Source: Rhizobium sp. NZLR1
Lineage (GTDB): Bacteria; Pseudomonadota; Alphaproteobacteria; Rhizobiales; Rhizobiaceae
DNA length: 64,000 nucleotides
Assembly: GCF_017357385.1 (NCBI RefSeq)
Contig: NZ_CP071636.1
Location: 124,001-188,000 of the forward strand
Reading direction: 5' to 3'
In this document: positions 7,863 through 16,615 of the stretch, in pieces
Numbering within the stretch: the stretch's first letter is position 1
How the letters are laid out: each line of letters begins with the position of its first letter
Notes under the pieces: model-generated
What the model saw: the letters and a program-made list of their open reading frames with translations, nothing else
What the model was told of the DNA's origin: nothing
Databases searched by the model: none
Position numbers and translations under genes: made by a program

Positions 7863-8750
7863 ATGGCTTACTCAGTTCTCAGCGATGGTACGACCAAGGC
7901 AAAGGCGACGGCGGTAGCCGATCGCGCGCGGCGCGATCCCATGCGGTGGGTGGTGCTGGCCATCCTTATTCTGCTCCTCGCCTTTACGCTCTTTCCCTTT
8001 TTCCTTGCTCTGCTCAACGCCGTCAAGGCGAGCGCCGAATACGCGGTCGGCGGACCGCTTTCGATTCCCCGGTCGATCGATCTCACCGCGATCGAGAAAT
8101 TCTGGACGGTGTCTGATTTCAGCCGCAAGCTGCTCAACAGCGTGGTGATCAGTCTCGCTGTGTCGGTGTTGGGGGTACTGATAAGCCTGTTCAACGCCTA
8201 TGCGATTGGGGTCGGCAAGGTGCCGGGTTCCCGCGTGATCTTGGTGGTCTTTCTTCTCGGCATTATGGTGCCGCAGGAGTCCATCATTTACCCGCTTTAC
8301 TACATGGCGAAAGCGAGCGGTCTCTACGATACGCAGCTTTCCGTGATCATCATTTTTGCGGTCCTGCAAAGCGCTTTCGGGACTTACCTGCTCTCGACCG
8401 TGCTCAGTACCTTTCCCAAGGAAATCCTCGAAGCGGCCGAGATGGATGGCTCGACCCACTGGAAAACGCTGTGGTTCGTAGTCGTCCCTGTGCTGCGGCC
8501 GACGCTCATGGTCCTGGGAACCTTCTTTTTCATCTGGACTTGGAACGAATTCTTGATCCCGCTCGTCATGCTGGTGTCCAACAACAACCAGACGGTCTCG
8601 GTCGCCATGGGCCTCACCCGCGGTCAGAATATGTCGGACCCGGTGCTGCAGGCCTCGGCGGCTTTCCTGGGTATAATACCGACCGTGATCTTCTTCTTGA
8701 TCTTCCAGCGCACACTAACGCGCGGCATCGCCGCCGGAGCAGTCAAATGA
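7863..8750 (+). CDS. Sugar ABC transporter permease (MalG-like)
   Basis: A 295-residue permease, the second channel subunit. A cytoplasmic N-terminal stretch is followed by a hydrophobic helix WVVLAILILLLAFTLFPFFL. The EAA loop reads EAAEMDGSTHWKTLWFVVVP, and the C-terminus RGIAAGAVK is typical of MalG-type subunits. It starts three bases after the MalF-like gene. A 61-base gap then separates it from the ATPase gene, with no clear promoter in it. Confidence 0.92.
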   Translation: MAYSVLSDGTTKAKATAVADRARRDPMRWVVLAILILLLAFTLFPFFLALLNAVKASAEYAVGGPLSIPRSIDLTAIEKFWTVSDFSRKLLNSVVISLAVSVLGVLISLFNAYAIGVGKVPGSRVILVVFLLGIMVPQESIIYPLYYMAKASGLYDTQLSVIIIFAVLQSAFGTYLLSTVLSTFPKEILEAAEMDGSTHWKTLWFVVVPVLRPTLMVLGTFFFIWTWNEFLIPLVMLVSNNNQTVSVAMGLTRGQNMSDPVLQASAAFLGIIPTVIFFLIFQRTLTRGIAAGAVK

Positions 8751-8811
8751 TGACATTTTTCACCCTTGGCCATCTCATCGGTCTCGGTTGGGGACCAGCA
8801 AGGTTTTCGGT

Positions 8812-9888
8812 ATGAGCCAGGACATCCAGATCGAACTCTTGGGCATCGAGAAGCACTACGGCGCCTTTCACGCGCTTAAGAACGTCAACCTTTCAATTCC
8901 CAAGGGCACGTTCGTGGCGCTGGTCGGTCCGTCCGGATGCGGCAAGTCCACGTTGCTCCGCTCGCTTGCCGGGCTGGAAAAAATTACTGGCGGCACGCTG
9001 AAGATTGCCGGCGAGGTGATGAACGACGTGCCGCCGCGGGCGCGCAATATCGCCATGGTTTTTCAGAGTTACGCCCTCTATCCCCATATGACGGTGGAAC
9101 AGAACCTGACCTATTCGCTGAAAATGCACGGTGTCCCTAAGGCAGAGGCAAAACAGAAAGCCGAGGAAGTCGCTGTCATCACCGGTCTTTCCCGGCTGCT
9201 CGACCGTTATCCGCGCCAGCTTTCCGGGGGCCAACGTCAGCGTGTAGCCATGGGCCGCGCCATTATCCGCAACCCCCAGGCCTTCCTGTTCGACGAGCCG
9301 CTTTCCAACCTTGATGCAGCGCTGCGTGTCTCGATGCGCAAGGAAATCCGCGCCCTGCACGACCGGCTGGGCGCCACCTCGGTGTATGTTACCCACGACC
9401 AGATCGAGGCGATGACGATGGCTGACCATGTCGTCGTCATGAAGGACGGTGTTATTGAGCAGCAGGGCGCGCCACTCGATCTTTACGATCGGCCGGCCAA
9501 CCGGTTCGTCGCCGGTTTCATCGGTTCGCCGGCGATGAATTTCATTCCCGCGGTCGGCGCGGAAGACGGAAGACACGTGGTGCTCGATTTCGGCGCGGTG
9601 AAGCAGAGACTTGCGATCAACCGCAGCGTTGAGCCCGGCCGAACGCTCGTCGCAGGCATCCGGCCAGAACATATCGAGGTGGTCGCGCCCGGGCAGGGCA
9701 GCTTCGACGTGCCGATCGCCTTCGTCGAATCGACCGGCTCGTCGACCTTCATCGTCGCGGAGACCCAGCCGGAATTGACGATCGTCGAGACGCGCCGCGA
9801 CAGGGTCAAGACGGGAGATAGGATCGGGCTTTCGATCGATCCGGGGCAGATCCATCTGTTCGACGCATCGACGGACCGTGTGATATAA
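8812..9888 (+). CDS. Sugar ABC transporter ATPase (UgpC/MalK type)
   Basis: A 358-residue ATP-binding subunit. Walker A is GPSGCGKST, the ABC signature LSGGQRQR, Walker B FLFDEP with the D-loop SNLDAA, and the switch histidine VTHDQIEAMTMADH. A C-terminal TOBE domain (about residue 235 onward) contains GIRPEHIEV, the usual MalK-type regulatory or ligand domain. ATG 8812 is preferred over the longer frame from 8788 because the family N-terminus (IQIELLGIEKHYG) fits and AAGG lies upstream. It energises the two permeases just upstream. Confidence 0.92.
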   Translation: MSQDIQIELLGIEKHYGAFHALKNVNLSIPKGTFVALVGPSGCGKSTLLRSLAGLEKITGGTLKIAGEVMNDVPPRARNIAMVFQSYALYPHMTVEQNLTYSLKMHGVPKAEAKQKAEEVAVITGLSRLLDRYPRQLSGGQRQRVAMGRAIIRNPQAFLFDEPLSNLDAALRVSMRKEIRALHDRLGATSVYVTHDQIEAMTMADHVVVMKDGVIEQQGAPLDLYDRPANRFVAGFIGSPAMNFIPAVGAEDGRHVVLDFGAVKQRLAINRSVEPGRTLVAGIRPEHIEVVAPGQGSFDVPIAFVESTGSSTFIVAETQPELTIVETRRDRVKTGDRIGLSIDPGQIHLFDASTDRVI

Positions 9889-9991
9889 CATCGCCAGCGC
9901 AGGGACGCTGACGGCTTCATAAAACCATCACCAGCCTCTGCGAAGGGATTGCTCCCGCACGCGTCACTCCTGCAGCATCCGGATTTTCTTC

Positions 9992-10825
9992 ATGGCATCC
10001 TCCCCGATTTCAGCGCGTCTTTCCCCTACCGCGTCGTCCCGCCTCGTCGTGCTTGCCGAAGCGGTCGTGAAGGCGGGCGAAACCGCCCGCGGCTCGCTGC
10101 GGCGACGAACATCGGCCGAAATGCTGGCCAAGGCGCCGCGCGACTATCAGACCGAGATCGATGTCGCCGTCGAGCGGATCATCGTCGACGAGATGACGAA
10201 GGCTTTTCCGGATTATGCCATTCAAGGCGAGGAAGCCGTCGGCAACCGCACGGCCGGGCCGGAAACACCCATCATCTATATCGATCCGATCGACGGCACC
10301 ACCAATTATGCCTGGGGCCTTCCGCATTTCGGCATGACGATCGCAATCGCCGAAGGCGGCAGGCTCGTCGCCGGCGTCGTTTATGACGCGATGCAGGACG
10401 AGCTGTTCAGCGCCGAGCTCGGTGGCGGTGCCTATCTCGACGGCGAGCGCATCCGCTGCGCCGAGGTCGGCGACATCGAAAACGTGCTTGTCGGTGCAGG
10501 CCTGCCAATCCCGGGCCAGGTCAAGGCGGTCGCCGAAGCGGCCTATTTCGACGCCATCAAACGGCTGATGGCCAACACGGCAGGCGTACGCCGCCTCGGC
10601 TCGGCGGCGCTGTCGATCGCCTATGTCGCCTGCGGCCGGCTGGACGGATTCTTCGAGGACGGGCTCTCGATCCATGATTTCGGCGCCTCGGCGCTGATGG
10701 TCGAGGAGGCAGGCGGCATCGTCACGCGTTTTTCCGGTGCCGCCGTCGACGGGCCGGGCGATATCCTCGCCGCCAGCAAGGCATTGTATCCCTGGCTCAA
10801 GGAAGGCTTCGCGACGAAGGCGTAA
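9992..10825 (+). CDS. Inositol monophosphatase family protein
   Basis: A 277-residue member of the Mg2+-dependent, Li+-sensitive phosphatase family (IMPase, FBPase/CysQ-like). Metal-site motifs are present: GEEAVGN (Glu-Glu), IDPIDGTTNYAWG (the DPxDGT motif) and a C-terminal IHDFGASALMVEEAGG in place of the canonical WDxAAG. It lies 103 bases after the ATPase, same strand, so it may be the last gene of the sugar operon, dephosphorylating an inositol or sugar phosphate. Its stop is one base from the stop of the convergent ATPase gene. The ribosome site is poor, so the start is provisional; ATG 9992 gives a normal-length protein. Confidence 0.88.
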   Translation: MASSPISARLSPTASSRLVVLAEAVVKAGETARGSLRRRTSAEMLAKAPRDYQTEIDVAVERIIVDEMTKAFPDYAIQGEEAVGNRTAGPETPIIYIDPIDGTTNYAWGLPHFGMTIAIAEGGRLVAGVVYDAMQDELFSAELGGGAYLDGERIRCAEVGDIENVLVGAGLPIPGQVKAVAEAAYFDAIKRLMANTAGVRRLGSAALSIAYVACGRLDGFFEDGLSIHDFGASALMVEEAGGIVTRFSGAAVDGPGDILAASKALYPWLKEGFATKA

Positions 10826-10826
10826 T

Positions 10827-11906
10827 TTAGACCGGCAACAGCCGCCCAAGCTCCGCATCGCCCCTTGCCGTCATCGATTGATGGACGAGTTCATTGTTGC
10901 GGTAGACGAAAAAACTGGTGCAGCTCGGCTCGACCTTCATTCCGGTCCGAATCCGATCGTCCGGCGCCACCATCGCCTTCAAGCGGCTGCCGTCGGCCAG
11001 ATCGACATCGACCATCTTATGCGTGCCGAAATCGACGACGCGATGGACCGTCGCGGCATCCGGCCGGTCCGAGGACCGGATCATCAGCGCTTCAGGACGG
11101 GTGGCCAGCGTCACGGGTCCGTCCTCGATGGGGATCGCAAGCGGGAAGAGCGGATGCTCGCAGGCGCCGTTTCTGGTGTGGCTCTCGACGAAATTCATCG
11201 AGCCGATGAAGCCGGCGACGAAGGCTGTCTGCGGCTGCCGGTAGATAGTGCTCGGCGGCGCGATCTGCTCTGTGCGTCCGTCGCGCATGACGACGATGCG
11301 GTCGGCGAGCGCCAAGGCTTCGTCCTGGCCGTGGGTAACGAAGAGCGTGGTGATGCCGAGGCGCTGCTGGATATCGCGCACTTCTTCCCGCAGCCTTTCG
11401 CGCAGGTGCTGGTCAAGGCTGGCGAAGGGTTCGTCGAGCAACAGGATCTTCGGCTCGAGCACCAGCGAGCGGGCAAGGGCGACGCGCTGCTGCTGTCCGC
11501 CCGACAGTTGCGTCGTCATCCGCCGCGCGTAATCGCCAAGGCCGACCAGATCGAGCGCATTCTCGACACGCTGACGAATTTCGGATTTCGGCAGCCGGCG
11601 AAGCTTCAGACCGAAGGCGATGTTGTTGAAGACATCCATATGCGTCCAGAGCGCGTGGCTCTGGAACACCATGCCAGTCGGGCGCCGCTCGGGCGGCAGG
11701 CTCGTCACATCCCTGCCGTCGATGCGGATCGTTCCGCCGCTCGGACGCTCGAAGCCACCGATCATTCTGAGAAGCGTCGACTTGCCGGAGCCTGAGGGGC
11801 CAAGCAGGCAGACGAGTTCGCCGTCGCCGACTTCGAGCGAAAACTCGCGAACGGCAAAGGTGCTTCCGAACAGCTTCGAAACGCCCTCGATCATTAGATG
11901 TGCCAT
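10827..11906 (-). CDS. ABC transporter ATPase (PotA/FbpC type)
   Basis: A 359-residue ATPase of the iron/spermidine/putrescine class. Walker A GPSGSGKST, signature LSGGQQQR, Walker B LLLDEPFASLD, switch VTHGQDEAL, and a C-terminal TOBE region. ATG 11906 (MAHLMIEGVSKLFG) has AGGAAAGG upstream; the longer frame from 11987 would overlap the permease. It is the last gene of the four-gene operon 14794-10827. Family members import iron, polyamines, thiamine or phosphonates; this one is not assignable from the ATPase alone. Confidence 0.9.
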   Translation of the reverse strand: MAHLMIEGVSKLFGSTFAVREFSLEVGDGELVCLLGPSGSGKSTLLRMIGGFERPSGGTIRIDGRDVTSLPPERRPTGMVFQSHALWTHMDVFNNIAFGLKLRRLPKSEIRQRVENALDLVGLGDYARRMTTQLSGGQQQRVALARSLVLEPKILLLDEPFASLDQHLRERLREEVRDIQQRLGITTLFVTHGQDEALALADRIVVMRDGRTEQIAPPSTIYRQPQTAFVAGFIGSMNFVESHTRNGACEHPLFPLAIPIEDGPVTLATRPEALMIRSSDRPDAATVHRVVDFGTHKMVDVDLADGSRLKAMVAPDDRIRTGMKVEPSCTSFFVYRNNELVHQSMTARGDAELGRLLPV

Positions 11907-11934
11907 TCTCAAACCTTTCCTCAATTGGCGCCTC

Positions 11935-12762
11935 TCACGCACCAAAACCTCTCGCGAACGCGCCAGTGCCGATGACGCGGCGCGCAAACATCAGCGCGAT
12001 GAAGGACGGCACCCACAGCATGACGGAGAGCACGGCGCCATATTGCACGACGATCTGATTGTTGATGAAGCTGATCATCAGCACCGGCATGGTGCGGATC
12101 CCAGGCGCGCCAATCAGCCAGGCGCCTTCGGTTTCATAGAAGGTGCCGACGAAGGTCAGAAGCAGGGCGGCGGTGATCGTCGGTGCGGCCTGCGGCAGCG
12201 TGATCGACCAGAAGACGCGCAGCGGCGTGGCGCCGGCATCGCGGGCTGCCTCTTCCATGCGCCGGTCGACACTCTGGAAGGCTGCGACCGGAATCCAGAT
12301 CATCAGCATCAGCGTGCCGACGAGCTGGATCAGCACGACGCCCCAGAAGGTGCTTATCAGGCCGAGCTGCAGGAAGATGCCGGCAATGGCGACGAGCAGG
12401 CCGAATTTCGGGAAGGCATGCGATGCGAGAAACGACAGGAACAGGATATTTCTGCCGGGAAAGCGCATGCGCGCGAAAGCATAGGCGGCGGGAAGACAGA
12501 TGACGGCGGAAAGGGCGGTCACCGTCGCGGTCAGCCGCAGACTGAGCAAGAGAGCATCCCAGACATCCGAGCGCGCCAGCGTCTGGCCCCAGAAGCGCAG
12601 GCCGAATTGCCGCGGGATCACCGACGGGTAACGCCAGACCTGGGTGAAGGCCCATGTGCCGACGACGATCAGCGGCAGCGCGATGAACAGCGTCAGCAGG
12701 CATGCGAAGAGCATGCCGATCCAGTCGAAGCGAAGGCCGATGCCCGGTCTAGTTGTTCTCAT
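11935..12762 (-). CDS. ABC transporter permease (PotC/FbpB-half type)
   Basis: A 275-residue permease starting LRFDWIGMLFACLLTLFIAL, with about six helices and a docking loop EEAARDAGATPLRVFWSITL. Its ATG 12762 overlaps the upstream permease stop by four bases (ATGA) and has GGGAGG seven bases ahead, so the much longer open frame upstream is not coding. It pairs with the next permease to form the channel. Confidence 0.9.
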   Translation of the reverse strand: MRTTRPGIGLRFDWIGMLFACLLTLFIALPLIVVGTWAFTQVWRYPSVIPRQFGLRFWGQTLARSDVWDALLLSLRLTATVTALSAVICLPAAYAFARMRFPGRNILFLSFLASHAFPKFGLLVAIAGIFLQLGLISTFWGVVLIQLVGTLMLMIWIPVAAFQSVDRRMEEAARDAGATPLRVFWSITLPQAAPTITAALLLTFVGTFYETEGAWLIGAPGIRTMPVLMISFINNQIVVQYGAVLSVMLWVPSFIALMFARRVIGTGAFARGFGA

Positions 12763-13649
12763 GGCCGGACCTCCCGGTTGCGGGCAATCGACCGGATATA
12801 GAAGATGCCGAAGACCAGGCAGAAGGCGAATGTGATGACGGCCTGGGTCATGGCGTTCAGCGGGTCGTTCATGTCGGCGAAGGTGCGCTGCATGAACGGC
12901 CCCATCATCTCCGGCGATGCCGGGCCGAGCACATAGGGAAGGGTGAAGGCGGAAAAGATGCCGAGCACCGCAAAGGAAGCAGTGACCAGCAGGGAATTGC
13001 CCATGCGCGGCAGAATGATCGAGACGAAGACCCGAAGCGGCCCTGCGCCGACGTCGCGGGCGGCCTCGATGGCGCTGTTCGAAACCGAGGAGAGGCCGGC
13101 CGTCAGCATCAGCACCGTCAACGGAAGATTGTCCCAAACGAGGCCGATCACCGGTCCCCACGGCGTCAGATAGGGCGTGCGCAGCTTGGGCAGGCCGACG
13201 GCGTTCAGCAACAGGTCGACGGTGCCGTTCGGCCCGATGGTCCTGATCAGCGCATAAGCAAGAATGATTGACGGCACGAACATCGGGAAGATCGCAAGAG
13301 CCTGCACGTAGGCAGCAAGGCGACCTTGCGAGAAGCGAAGGTAAAGCGCGATCGGAAGGCCGATCGCCAGAAGCAGAATGCCACAGACGGCGGTGGTCCA
13401 CAGCGTCAGCCATAGATTGCCGAGGCTGTAGCCATCGGAAAAGAAGAAGCGGTAGGAGGCGAGCGAGAACTCCGTCGCGCCCTCAGGGCCTCGAATCAAA
13501 ATCGTGCCGACGACCGCCGAAAAGATCGGGAAGATGATCAGCCATCCAACCAGGAAGACCGGCAGCGCAACGAGGAGGAGCCCGAGGAAGCTCCTCCTGT
13601 CGATAGATTGGTGACGGCGCGGTGCCGCCAGCGCGGTATCGGCGGACAT
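12759..13649 (-). CDS. ABC transporter permease (PotB type)
   Basis: A 296-residue permease. After a short polar N-terminus it enters the membrane with FLGLLLVALPVFLVGWLIIF, and the docking loop is EAARDVGAGPLRVFVSIILP. Its ATG 13649 overlaps the stop of the binding-protein gene by one base (TGATG). The frame extends upstream to 13712, but the coupled ATG is the natural start. It is the second gene of the operon. Confidence 0.9.
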   Translation of the reverse strand: MSADTALAAPRRHQSIDRRSFLGLLLVALPVFLVGWLIIFPIFSAVVGTILIRGPEGATEFSLASYRFFFSDGYSLGNLWLTLWTTAVCGILLLAIGLPIALYLRFSQGRLAAYVQALAIFPMFVPSIILAYALIRTIGPNGTVDLLLNAVGLPKLRTPYLTPWGPVIGLVWDNLPLTVLMLTAGLSSVSNSAIEAARDVGAGPLRVFVSIILPRMGNSLLVTASFAVLGIFSAFTLPYVLGPASPEMMGPFMQRTFADMNDPLNAMTQAVITFAFCLVFGIFYIRSIARNREVRP

Positions 13650-14794
13650 CAGGTGCGGCTGATGCCCGGCGCGACGTTGCGATACCAGCCGTCGTTGATC
13701 GCCTTTTCCCAATCGCCGCTCGGGAAGGTGGGGATGGTCGACGGAATGACGTCAGCATATTTCTTGCGCAGATCGTCGGAGATATGGTCCCAGGAGATGG
13801 CAGGAAAGCCGCCGATCTGGGTGATGATCGCTTCCTGTATTTCCTTCGTCAGCATGAACGCGGCAAGCTTCAGCGCCGCATCCTTGTTGGCGCCGTTCGA
13901 GAACACCGTGATGCTGGAGAAGCCGCCGCAAAGGGCGAGATCGCCAAGCTGCACCAAGCCAGTCGTCTCGGGCAGTACGCCCTGCGAGATCGCCTGCAGC
14001 ACCTGGTCCGACCAGACCGGCACCATGGTGACGACACCCTGGGCAAGCAGCTGGATCGACTGGGTATTGCCTGATGTATAGGCGCCCTTGTCGTAGAGCG
14101 AAGGGGCGAGATCGTTGAGCAGCTTCCAGGCCGGCGTCAGCGCCTTGGTGCCGTAGTCCACGGTGAAATTGTCGACCTTGAATTTCTTCGGATCGCGGCC
14201 GTTCACCTCATGAATTGCGCGGCGAACGAAGTTGCTGCCCGAACCGCCCTTGTCGGGTCTGTTGTAGATGAACTGGCCCGGATGGGCCTTGATCCAGGTC
14301 GTGAGCTGATCCCAGCTTTTTGGGGCATCCTTCGGGTCGAGCTTGGCCGTGTCGTAGGCGAGCAGCACCTGCGAGCCGCGATAGGGAAGCGAGTAGGGGG
14401 TATCGAAGGCCAGTGGATTGATGTGGCCGTAGCCTTCGATGTTTTCGGCTGACAATTTCACCCAGAGGCCGGCATCGATACCACCCGCCGGCAAACGCGG
14501 ATCGAACTGCTCGAAAAGGTCAGCCTGCGGATCGGTCTTCGTCTTCAGCGCTGCGAGCGCGCGGTCGGCGATGGCGCGCAGGCCGTTATTATCGCCGGCA
14601 TCGGTCACCTTCAGCGGGAGTTCGGGATGCGCCTTTTCGAAGGCAGGGCGGATGATGTTGTTCCAGAGGTCGACGATATTGGCATCCGAACCGCTATAGA
14701 GGTCGATCGTGCCGACTGCCGCCGATGCGAAGCGCGGGAGAGCCAGAAGACCCGCCGCAGCCGACGATGTGATCAGAAATTCACGCCTATTCAT
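13649..14794 (-). CDS. ABC transporter binding protein with Tat-type signal (iron/polyamine class)
   Basis: A 381-residue extracellular solute-binding protein. The N-terminus [19 protein letters not shown] has the twin-arginine pattern (R-R-x-F-L) and a probable AxA cleavage at ASA, so export by the Tat pathway is likely. The mature sequence starts [15 protein letters not shown], resembling the Fe3+/polyamine/YnjB-like binding proteins. The frame contains an ATG at 14806, but GGAG eight bases before ATG 14794 and the signal peptide favour the latter. It leads a four-gene operon. Ligand unknown. Confidence 0.88.
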   Translation of the reverse strand: MNRREFLITSSAAAGLLALPRFASAAVGTIDLYSGSDANIVDLWNNIIRPAFEKAHPELPLKVTDAGDNNGLRAIADRALAALKTKTDPQADLFEQFDPRLPAGGIDAGLWVKLSAENIEGYGHINPLAFDTPYSLPYRGSQVLLAYDTAKLDPKDAPKSWDQLTTWIKAHPGQFIYNRPDKGGSGSNFVRRAIHEVNGRDPKKFKVDNFTVDYGTKALTPAWKLLNDLAPSLYDKGAYTSGNTQSIQLLAQGVVTMVPVWSDQVLQAISQGVLPETTGLVQLGDLALCGGFSSITVFSNGANKDAALKLAAFMLTKEIQEAIITQIGGFPAISWDHISDDLRKKYADVIPSTIPTFPSGDWEKAINDGWYRNVAPGISRT

Positions 14795-14980
14795 AACCGT
14801 CTCCATCAGGTGTCGAGGCTCTGCCTCGGCGGATTGTCGGAGGCCTTGCTAGCGCCGGCGCGTAACATCGACATGACAGGACCAGGCTGTTCGAAAGGAA
14901 ATTGCACAGCTGTGCTTATTTCCGCCGTGTGGAAATCGCGGGCCGGAGATACTATCTCTTGGCAAACAAGGAGACATCCA

Positions 14981-15490
14981 ATGACCGAAGAACGTGCAGT
15001 GCTCGCCGGTGGCTGCTTCTGGGGCATGCAGGACCTCATCCGCCGGTACAAGGGCGTGATTTCGACCCGGGTCGGCTATTCCGGCGGAGACGTGCCGAAT
15101 GCCACCTACCGCAACCACGGAACCCATGCCGAGGCGATCGAGATCATCTTTGATCCCGCAAGGATTAGCTATCGCGAAATCCTCGAATTTTTCTTCCAGA
15201 TCCATGACCCGAGCACGCGCAACCGCCAGGGCAATGACGTCGGTGCGAGCTACCGCTCGGCGATCTTCTACGCCAGCCCCGAGCAGGAGCGTGTCGCCAA
15301 GGATACGATCGCCGATGTCGACGCATCCGGCCTCTGGCCCGGCAAGGTCGTCACCGAGGTCGTGCCGGTGAGCGATTTCTGGGAGGCCGAGCCCGAGCAT
15401 CAGGATTATCTGGAGCGGATACCAAACGGCTACACCTGCCATTTCGTCCGGCCAGGCTGGAAGCTGCCGGTCCGCCAGAAGATCGCCTGA
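14981..15490 (+). CDS. msrA: Peptide methionine (S)-S-oxide reductase MsrA
   Basis: A 169-residue MsrA, which reduces methionine-S-sulfoxide in proteins and free methionine after oxidative damage. The catalytic motif GGCFWGMQ places the nucleophilic Cys at residue 12. Other family blocks are [21 protein letters not shown] and SYRSAIFY. Only one Cys precedes the body of the protein; the resolving arrangement is not obvious, and no other Cys is at the very C-terminus. AAGGAGA sits upstream of ATG 14981. It is divergent from the ABC operon at 14794 and appears singly transcribed. Confidence 0.93.
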   Translation: MTEERAVLAGGCFWGMQDLIRRYKGVISTRVGYSGGDVPNATYRNHGTHAEAIEIIFDPARISYREILEFFFQIHDPSTRNRQGNDVGASYRSAIFYASPEQERVAKDTIADVDASGLWPGKVVTEVVPVSDFWEAEPEHQDYLERIPNGYTCHFVRPGWKLPVRQKIA

Positions 15491-15498
15491 CGCTTTTA

Positions 15499-15530
15499 CA
15501 TACATGCCGGCATCAGAGCCGGCATGTATG
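15499..15530 (+). repeat. Perfect 13-bp inverted repeat (hairpin) after msrA
   Basis: CATACATGCCGGC and its exact complement are separated by six bases. It starts eight bases after the msrA stop and could end msrA mRNA as a hairpin, though no T-run follows on either strand. It also marks the border of the truncated SDR gene next to it, so it may be tied to the deletion that removed the SDR N-terminus. Confidence 0.6.
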
Positions 15531-15540
15531 AGGCGACGTC

Positions 15541-15791
15541 TTCCATCTATCATCGCGCAGTTGGGCCGGAGCGCCACCCGCCGCATCACCTTCCTCGACG
15601 AGCAGAAGGCCAAGCGCGAAAACCGCTCCATCGATGACGTCGTCGCCGAAAGCACTGGCAGCATTCCGCTCGGCCGTTATGGCCGGCCGGAAGAATATGG
15701 CAATTTCGTCGCCTTCCTGGCGAGCGAGCCTGCCTCCTATCTGACCGGATCGGTGATCCTCGTCGATGGCGGCATGATCCAGAGCATCTGA
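15541..15791 (+). pseudogene. C-terminal remnant of a short-chain dehydrogenase/reductase
   Basis: About 80 residues match the end of an SDR: a degraded [17 protein letters not shown], then [20 protein letters not shown] and the terminal [17 protein letters not shown] that closes the Rossmann fold. The NAD-binding glycine motif and the Ser-Tyr-Lys catalytic residues are absent, roughly two thirds of a normal 250-residue protein. The frame can be opened from ATG 15504, but no SDR sequence is recognisable there. It therefore looks like a 3' fragment left by a deletion. It stays upstream and in the same direction as the RraA-like gene, suggesting an original SDR-RraA pair. Confidence 0.75.
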
Positions 15792-15818
15792 CAGAAACCG
15801 GATTGGACACGAGAACCG

Positions 15819-16517
15819 ATGGCCCTTAGCACTGAAGCGATAGCAACACTCAAGGCCGTCTCGACGGCGACATTGACGACCGTTCTTCTAAAGAAAGGCT
15901 TGCGCAATGTCTGGATCCGCGGCGCCGTTCCGTTAAAGCCCGGCCAGCCGCGCATCGTCGGCCCGGCCTTCACGCTCCGCTTCGTTCCGGCCCGCGAGGA
16001 TCTGGCGACGCCGGCATCCTGGGCCTCGCCGATCTCGACGCGCGCCGCGATCGAGGCGATGCCGGAAGGCTGCGTCGCCGTCGTCGACGCGATGGGCGTG
16101 ACCGATGCCGGCATCTTCGGCGATATCCTCTGCGCCCGCATGCAGAAGCGGGGTGTTGCCGCACTTGTCACCGACGGCGTGGTGCGCGATCTTGCCGGCG
16201 TGCTCGACACCGACCTGCCGGTCTGGTGCCGCGGCGTCGCGGCACCTCCCTCGGTTGCCGGCCTCACCTTCGTCGCCTGGCAGCAACCGATCGGTTGCGG
16301 CGGCGTCGCGGTCTTTCCCGATGACATCATCGTCGTGGACCAGGACGGCGCGGTGCTGATCCCGGCCGATTTGCTCGAGGCTGTGCTGGCGGAAGCCCTG
16401 GAACAGGAGCGCATGGAAGCCTGGATCATGACCAGGATCGATGACGGCGTGCCGCTGCCCGGCCTCTATCCGATGAACGCCGAAACCAAGGCGCTCTACG
16501 AGGCTTCGAAGAAATAA
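15819..16517 (+). CDS. RraA-family protein (4-hydroxy-4-methyl-2-oxoglutarate aldolase fold)
   Basis: A 232-residue protein of the RraA / HMG aldolase / MenG-like family. The family core is visible: RIVGPAFTLRFVP, then VVDAMGVTDAGIFGDILC and the signature region GVAALVTDGVVRD. In HMG/CHA aldolases the corresponding Arg-Asp pair (here VVRD) binds pyruvate and metal; in E. coli RraA the fold instead inhibits RNase E. Being next to a decayed SDR gene points to small-molecule catabolism rather than RNase control. A strong terminator follows. The substrate is unknown. Confidence 0.85.
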   Translation: MALSTEAIATLKAVSTATLTTVLLKKGLRNVWIRGAVPLKPGQPRIVGPAFTLRFVPAREDLATPASWASPISTRAAIEAMPEGCVAVVDAMGVTDAGIFGDILCARMQKRGVAALVTDGVVRDLAGVLDTDLPVWCRGVAAPPSVAGLTFVAWQQPIGCGGVAVFPDDIIVVDQDGAVLIPADLLEAVLAEALEQERMEAWIMTRIDDGVPLPGLYPMNAETKALYEASKK

Positions 16518-16538
16518 TCTCCAAGCCAGTGCGAATGG

Positions 16539-16569
16539 AAAGGGGTCGCTGCCTCGCGACCCCTTTTTT
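16539..16569 (+). terminator. Strong rho-independent terminator
   Basis: AAAGGGGTCGC pairs with GCGACCCCTTT across a six-base loop, and the downstream arm runs into six T residues. It lies 21 bases after the RraA-like stop and ends 47 bases before the stop of the convergent amidohydrolase gene. On the minus strand the T-run is only three bases, so it mainly serves the plus strand. Confidence 0.9.
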
Positions 16570-16615
16570 GTTTTGGCGCAGACAGAAGTCTGCTCCGGTA
16601 AGCCGCCCCCGCACT

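Noticed and set aside
11907..13413. Long minus-strand open frame of 492 codons over two permeases
   Set aside because: Only its last 275 codons (from 12762) code; the upstream part is the shadow of the PotB-type permease in another frame.
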